7,794 nt of DNA from assembly GCA_028820945.1 (NCBI GenBank), contig JAPPHW010000076.1, positions 1 to 7,794 on the forward strand. The letters run 5' to 3'. The first letter of the stretch is position 1; each line of letters opens with the position of its first letter. The position numbers and the translations under genes are program-made. The notes beneath the pieces are model-generated. The model was not told the origin of the DNA. It made no database searches and was given only the letters and a program-made list of their open reading frames with translations. This DNA is from Defluviicoccus sp. (GTDB lineage Bacteria; Pseudomonadota; Alphaproteobacteria; MPNO01). Below, one piece after another: positions 6,262 through 7,794 of the stretch.

Positions 6262-6549
6262 ATGGGCATGCATAACCCACCCCATCCGGGCGGCATCGTG
6301 AAGCGGCAATGCCTCGAACCCTTGGGGCTTACGGTGACCCGGGCCGCGGAGGGGCTGGGCGTCACGCGGCAGGCGCTCTCGGAACTGGTGAACGAGCGCA
6401 CCGGCGTTTCGGTGGAGATGGCGATACGGCTTTCCAAAGCCTTCGGTTCGACGCCCGAGACCTGGCTGGGAATGCAGACGGCTTACGACCTGTGGCAGGC
6501 CCGCCACCGGGCCGATGAAATCTCGGTGGAGCGATTCGCGGCTGCGTGA
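6262..6549 (+). CDS. higA: HigA antitoxin, XRE-type helix-turn-helix regulator
   Basis: This 95-residue protein begins MGMHNPPHPGGIVKRQCLEPLG, the standard HigA opening. A helix-turn-helix follows at about 24-46 (VTRAAEGLGVTRQALSELVN), then TGVSVEMAIRLSKAFGSTPETWLGMQ at about 47-72, the conserved second half of the family. HigA binds and inhibits HigB and, alone or with toxin, represses the higBA promoter. The ATG at 6262 lies 11 bases after the higB stop, with GGAG at 6251-6254 at good spacing. This site is much stronger than that of higB and would favour antitoxin over toxin. No break is seen. Confidence 0.94.
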   Translation: MGMHNPPHPGGIVKRQCLEPLGLTVTRAAEGLGVTRQALSELVNERTGVSVEMAIRLSKAFGSTPETWLGMQTAYDLWQARHRADEISVERFAAA

Positions 6550-6571
6550 TCGGCGTATTTCGACACGGCCG

Positions 6572-6598
6572 TTCCGAGCCCGAGGAACCGGTTCGGAA
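6572..6598. terminator. Hairpin between convergent higA and gpt, possible bidirectional terminator
   Basis: TTCCGAGCC at 6572-6580 pairs with GGTTCGGAA at 6590-6598, nine pairs including one G-U, around a 9-base loop. It lies 23 bases after the higA stop and 28 bases after the gpt stop. Neither strand has a T-run after it, so it is not a classical intrinsic terminator. The rest of the 76-base gap (6550-6625) holds only short GC palindromes such as GGCGCC. Confidence 0.4.
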
Positions 6599-6625
6599 GG
6601 TGCGGCGCCGGGCGCAGGGCCCCAG

Positions 6626-7108
6626 TCACCCCGGCGGCGTCGCCTGGACGATGGGCTGGACGAACTGGAGCTCCATGTCCCAGGGGAAGTAGATCCAGGT
6701 GTCCTGACTGACCTCGGTGATGAAGGTATCGACCGTCGGCCGCCCGGCCGGCTTGGCGTAGACGGTGGCGAAATGCGCCTTGGGCAGCATGTCGCGGACC
6801 AGCGAGGCGGTCTGCCCGGTATCGACCAGGTCGTCGACGATCAGGAGCCCCTCGCCGTCCCCCTCGATGCCCTTGAGGACCTCGATCCCGCCCTGGTCCT
6901 TCCAGTCGTAGGAGGTCACGCAGACCGTATCGATCATGCGGATTTCGAGCTCGCGGGCGACGATCGCCGTCGGCACCAGCCCGCCGCGTGTGACCGCGAT
7001 GACCCCGTTCCACGGCCCCAGCGAGGCCAGCCGCCAGGCGAGCGCCCGGGCGTCCCGGTGAAGCTGCTCCCACGAGACCGGGAACCCCTTGGTGTATCTC
7101 TCCTCCAT
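6626..7108 (-). CDS. gpt: Xanthine-guanine phosphoribosyltransferase
   Basis: This 160-residue enzyme is predicted to join xanthine or guanine to PRPP, making XMP or GMP. It follows E. coli Gpt closely: [20 protein letters not shown] at 35-54, DTVCVTSYD at 60-68, [20 protein letters not shown] at 82-101 containing the PRPP-binding loop with the Asp-Asp pair at 92-93, AKPAGRP at 118-124 with the purine-contacting Lys119, and [12 protein letters not shown] at 135-146 with Trp138 where the purine ring stacks. The start is the ATG at 7108. The frame is open further upstream to 7435, but that part is Arg- and Gly-rich shadow of the neighbouring gene. GGGGA sits 7 bases before the ATG. It lies 20 bases downstream of the DUF924 gene and is probably co-transcribed with it. 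It may act on xanthine, which makes its closeness to xdhAB notable. Confidence 0.95.
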   Translation of the reverse strand: MEERYTKGFPVSWEQLHRDARALAWRLASLGPWNGVIAVTRGGLVPTAIVARELEIRMIDTVCVTSYDWKDQGGIEVLKGIEGDGEGLLIVDDLVDTGQTASLVRDMLPKAHFATVYAKPAGRPTVDTFITEVSQDTWIYFPWDMELQFVQPIVQATPPG

Positions 7109-7128
7109 CCCCTCTTCCCCGTAACGCG

Positions 7129-7761
7129 TCAGACGGCGGTGGCCCGTTCCCGCTCTTCCTTTTCGCGCTCCCACTCGGCGAACTCGGCCGCCGTCAGCCC
7201 CCAGCTTGGCGGCGCCTTGAGGTACTCCGCCTCCTCCGGCGTGTCTTCGCGCCCGAGCACCGCGTTGCGGTGGGGGAAGCGTCCGAAGCGGCGGATCGCG
7301 TCGTGGTGGCCGATCGCGGCCTGCAGTGCACGCTCCTCGCCGAGCCCCCGGTAGAGCGTCAGCGCGCGCTCCTGGTCGGCAAGGCTCTCGCTGTGCTCGA
7401 AGGGGAGGTAGAAGAACACCTTGAACGCCGGACAAAGCCCTTCGTCATGGCCCCGGTCCAGCGCGATCCGGGCGATCTCGCGCGCCTTGGCGTCGGAGCC
7501 GAAGGCGCGCGGCGTGCCCCGGAAGATGTTGCGCGGGAACTGGTCGAGCGTGAGGATCAGAGCGAGGCACTCCTCCCGCGTCCCGACGAAGCCGTCGAAC
7601 GCCCCGCCGGCGGCACGCTCCTGGATTTCCCCGAAACGCTCGGCGATTTCCCGGTCGAACTCGGGCGTCGAACGGAACCAGACCTGCCTCCGCTCGAACA
7701 CGGCGGAGAGGTCGGCGGTCTCGAACCAGAATGTCAGAATGTCTTCCGCGACCGGATGCAT
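7129..7761 (-). CDS. DUF924 family protein of unknown function
   Basis: This 210-residue protein has the conserved stretches of the DUF924 family (a helical, TPR-like fold): ILTFWF at 8-13, [16 protein letters not shown] at 72-87, [10 protein letters not shown] at 116-125, and [14 protein letters not shown] at 158-171 followed by TPEE at 174-177. The tail (about 190-208) is highly charged and helical-looking. No signal peptide or membrane segment is seen, so it is probably cytoplasmic. No catalytic function is established that I can apply. The ATG at 7761 is the only in-frame start in the visible upstream sequence. No purine-rich ribosome site precedes it, which is odd. It leads a two-gene unit with gpt, and the window ends 33 bases upstream, so its promoter is mostly out of view. 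Confidence 0.92.
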   Translation of the reverse strand: MHPVAEDILTFWFETADLSAVFERRQVWFRSTPEFDREIAERFGEIQERAAGGAFDGFVGTREECLALILTLDQFPRNIFRGTPRAFGSDAKAREIARIALDRGHDEGLCPAFKVFFYLPFEHSESLADQERALTLYRGLGEERALQAAIGHHDAIRRFGRFPHRNAVLGREDTPEEAEYLKAPPSWGLTAAEFAEWEREKEERERATAV

Positions 7762-7794
7762 GAGGGGGAACCGCTGGGATGCTCGGAGGGCGGG

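Noticed and set aside
5972..6549. higBA as part of a larger mobile element
   Set aside because: No transposase, integrase, tRNA end, long flanking direct repeats or terminal inverted repeats are visible on either side within the window.
6603..6625. GC palindromes (GGCGCC, GGGCCC) just after the gpt stop as an intrinsic terminator
   Set aside because: The stems are very short and no T-run follows on the minus strand. Such words are frequent in GC-rich DNA.
7109..7435. N-terminal extension of Gpt by 109 residues
   Set aside because: It lies inside the DUF924 gene in another frame and has no family match. Gpt proteins start close to the ATG at 7108.
1..7794. CRISPR arrays, tRNA or rRNA genes, known riboswitches
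   Set aside because: Reading both strands, I found no regularly spaced repeats, cloverleaf or rRNA-like segments, or recognisable riboswitch core, including a purine riboswitch before xdhA or gpt.

Overview
This GC-rich window carries a purine-breakdown operon, a toxin-antitoxin pair and a purine-salvage pair. High GC, GTG and TTG starts, tight gene packing, a two-subunit (XdhA/XdhB) xanthine dehydrogenase and a cytochrome c-fused membrane urate oxidase all suggest a proteobacterium. An alphaproteobacterium is most likely, but I cannot name a genus from the sequence alone.

Layout. From 5808 down to 1 on the minus strand runs one compact operon: xdhA, xdhB, uraD, puuD, then a signal-peptide-bearing dienelactone-hydrolase-like gene cut by the window edge. 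Neighbouring genes overlap by 4 bases (GTGA) at two junctions, lie 9 bases apart at one, and overlap by 8 bases at the last. A 163-base divergent region (5809-5971) separates xdhA from a plus-strand HigB/HigA toxin-antitoxin pair (5972-6549). After a 76-base convergent gap with a hairpin, a second minus-strand pair follows: a DUF924 protein of unknown function (7761-7129) and, 20 bases downstream, a Gpt-type xanthine phosphoribosyltransferase (7108-6626). The last 33 bases (7762-7794) hold nothing I recognise.

How the genes fit together. XdhAB oxidises hypoxanthine and xanthine to urate. PuuD oxidises urate to 5-hydroxyisourate, passing electrons to cytochrome c rather than making H2O2. UraD decarboxylates OHCU to S-allantoin. 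The hydrolase between these two steps (5-hydroxyisourate hydrolase, UraH) and the Mo-cofactor chaperone XdhC are not in the window. Gpt competes for xanthine by returning it to XMP, so the window puts xanthine disposal and xanthine salvage on either side of a toxin-antitoxin module.

Most of the window is recognisable biology. The points most worth a second look are the periplasmic-looking hydrolase translationally overlapped with puuD, and the repeat-rich control region between xdhA and higB. I do not see convincing evidence of a wholly new system.
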